7,248 nucleotides of DNA from Cytophagales bacterium (GTDB lineage: Bacteria > Bacteroidota > Bacteroidia > Cytophagales > Cyclobacteriaceae): positions 1 to 7,248 of the forward strand of contig DNTA01000213.1 in assembly GCA_003500135.1 (NCBI GenBank). The letters are read 5' to 3'. The notes under the pieces are model-generated. The model did not search any database and had not been told where the DNA came from. It saw only the letters and a list, made by a program, of their open reading frames with translations. Shown here one piece after another: positions 6,703 to 7,248 of this stretch. Position 1 is the stretch's first letter. Each line of letters starts with the position of its first letter. Both the position numbers and the translations under genes were made by a program.

Positions 6703-7113
6703 ATGAGCATGCGAACCTCAACGCGAATTACGGCTATCGCCTTATTGTTTTTTAATGCCCTTTCTGCCATGTATGGCGGAGGGAGCCTGATTTATGATCC
6801 ATCCGGTGATTTTTTACAAATGCCCATTGAGCTGCTGGAGCACACGCCCTTCAGATCTTACCTAATCCCGGGCATGATCCTTTTTGCTGTAAATGGCGTT
6901 TTTAATTTGTGGGTCGGAATAATCGGCCTTCGACGAAATCGTCAGTTTCCCCGGCTCACCATGCTTTGTGGCGCTGTGCTAATCATATGGTTAACCATTC
7001 AGATCATCATGATCCGCGATTTTTTTGTATACGCACATGTCCCCTATTACCTGGTTGGCCTGTTATTGGCGCTTGTCGGCTTTAAACTAAGTCTTCAAAA
7101 CCGATCATCCTGA
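6703..7113 (+). CDS. Small four-helix integral membrane protein, function unknown
   Basis: The product is 136 aa and almost wholly membrane-embedded. Four hydrophobic segments lie at about 8-28, 52-76, 83-104 and 112-130. A loop between the first two reads GGGSLIYDPSGDFLQMPIELLEHTPFRSY in outline (residues 25-53), and short basic stretches (RRNR at 77-80) suggest cytoplasmic turns. I recognise the style of small Bacteroidota membrane proteins with a GGSL...P...LL..TPF...LIPG pattern, but no named family with certainty. Two starts are possible, ATG at 6703 or ATG at 6709 two codons later; neither has a clear Shine-Dalgarno sequence. The gene is plus-strand and divergent from the DUF4421 gene, and the heptamer repeat tract begins 22 bp after its stop. 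No function can be assigned. Confidence 0.75.
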   Translation: MSMRTSTRITAIALLFFNALSAMYGGGSLIYDPSGDFLQMPIELLEHTPFRSYLIPGMILFAVNGVFNLWVGIIGLRRNRQFPRLTMLCGAVLIIWLTIQIIMIRDFFVYAHVPYYLVGLLLALVGFKLSLQNRSS

Positions 7114-7135
7114 TCATTTTCAAAGGATAATAAAT

Positions 7136-7248
7136 AGTTCAGAGGTCAGGGTTCAGAGTTCAGAGGTCAGGGTTCAGGGTTCAGGGTAAGCGTTAAAAGT
7201 TCAGGGTTCAGAGTTCAGAGTTCAGGGTTCATTGTTCAGAGGTCAGTG
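7136..7248. repeat. Tandem heptamer repeat tract (RGKTCAG)
   Basis: Seven perfect-length units of AGTTCAG, GGTTCAG or AGGTCAG run from 7136 to 7184. After a 13-bp interruption (GGTAAGCGTTAAA) at 7185-7197, four more units run from 7198 to 7225. Then comes GGTTCATT, a partial unit and a final AGGTCAG at 7240-7246. The tract continues past the window edge. Variation is confined almost entirely to unit positions 1 and 3 (A/G and G/T). Heptamers do not keep a codon frame across single units, and the tract follows a stop codon, so it is an intergenic repeat, probably slippage-prone and useful as a strain marker. Confidence 0.9.

Overview
The window carries a compact type II-C CRISPR-Cas locus from a member of the Bacteroidota. 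Evidence for the host is the Cas protein style, a DUF4421-type outer-membrane protein next door, AT-rich DNA with TAnnTTTG-like promoter elements, weak Shine-Dalgarno signals and GTTCAG-type heptamer repeats. Chitinophagales or Sphingobacteriales would fit, but the sequence alone does not fix the order.

Layout from left to right. Positions 1-121 hold a near-perfect 15-bp stem-loop and no gene. cas2 (122-469), cas1 (450-1370) and cas9 (1469-5053) all lie on the minus strand, transcribed leftward in the order cas9-cas1-cas2. There is no csn2 or cas4, which makes this subtype II-C. Just upstream of cas9 and divergent from it is a plus-strand, tracrRNA-like gene (about 5111-5193). It has an anti-repeat, the ACAATAAGG core seen in II-C tracrRNAs, a nexus-like hairpin and a strong intrinsic terminator. 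Positions 5194-5441 contain four degenerate 21-bp direct repeats in exact register and a stem-loop. A DUF4421-type beta-barrel gene (5442-6497, minus) and a four-helix membrane protein gene (6703-7113, plus) follow, divergent from each other; neither shows a link to CRISPR. The right edge (7136-7248) is a tandem heptamer repeat that runs out of the window.

How the parts work together. Cas9 is a full-length dual nuclease with all RuvC and HNH catalytic residues in place. Cas1 and Cas2 have the integrase residues needed for spacer acquisition. The tracrRNA would pair with crRNA repeats to load Cas9. No repeat-spacer array is visible; it is expected just left of position 1, beyond cas2. The anti-repeat predicts that repeats begin close to GTTGTGATAAG and include TTAGGATATT. 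That last 10-mer occurs exactly at 11-20, so the window may begin at the array's edge.
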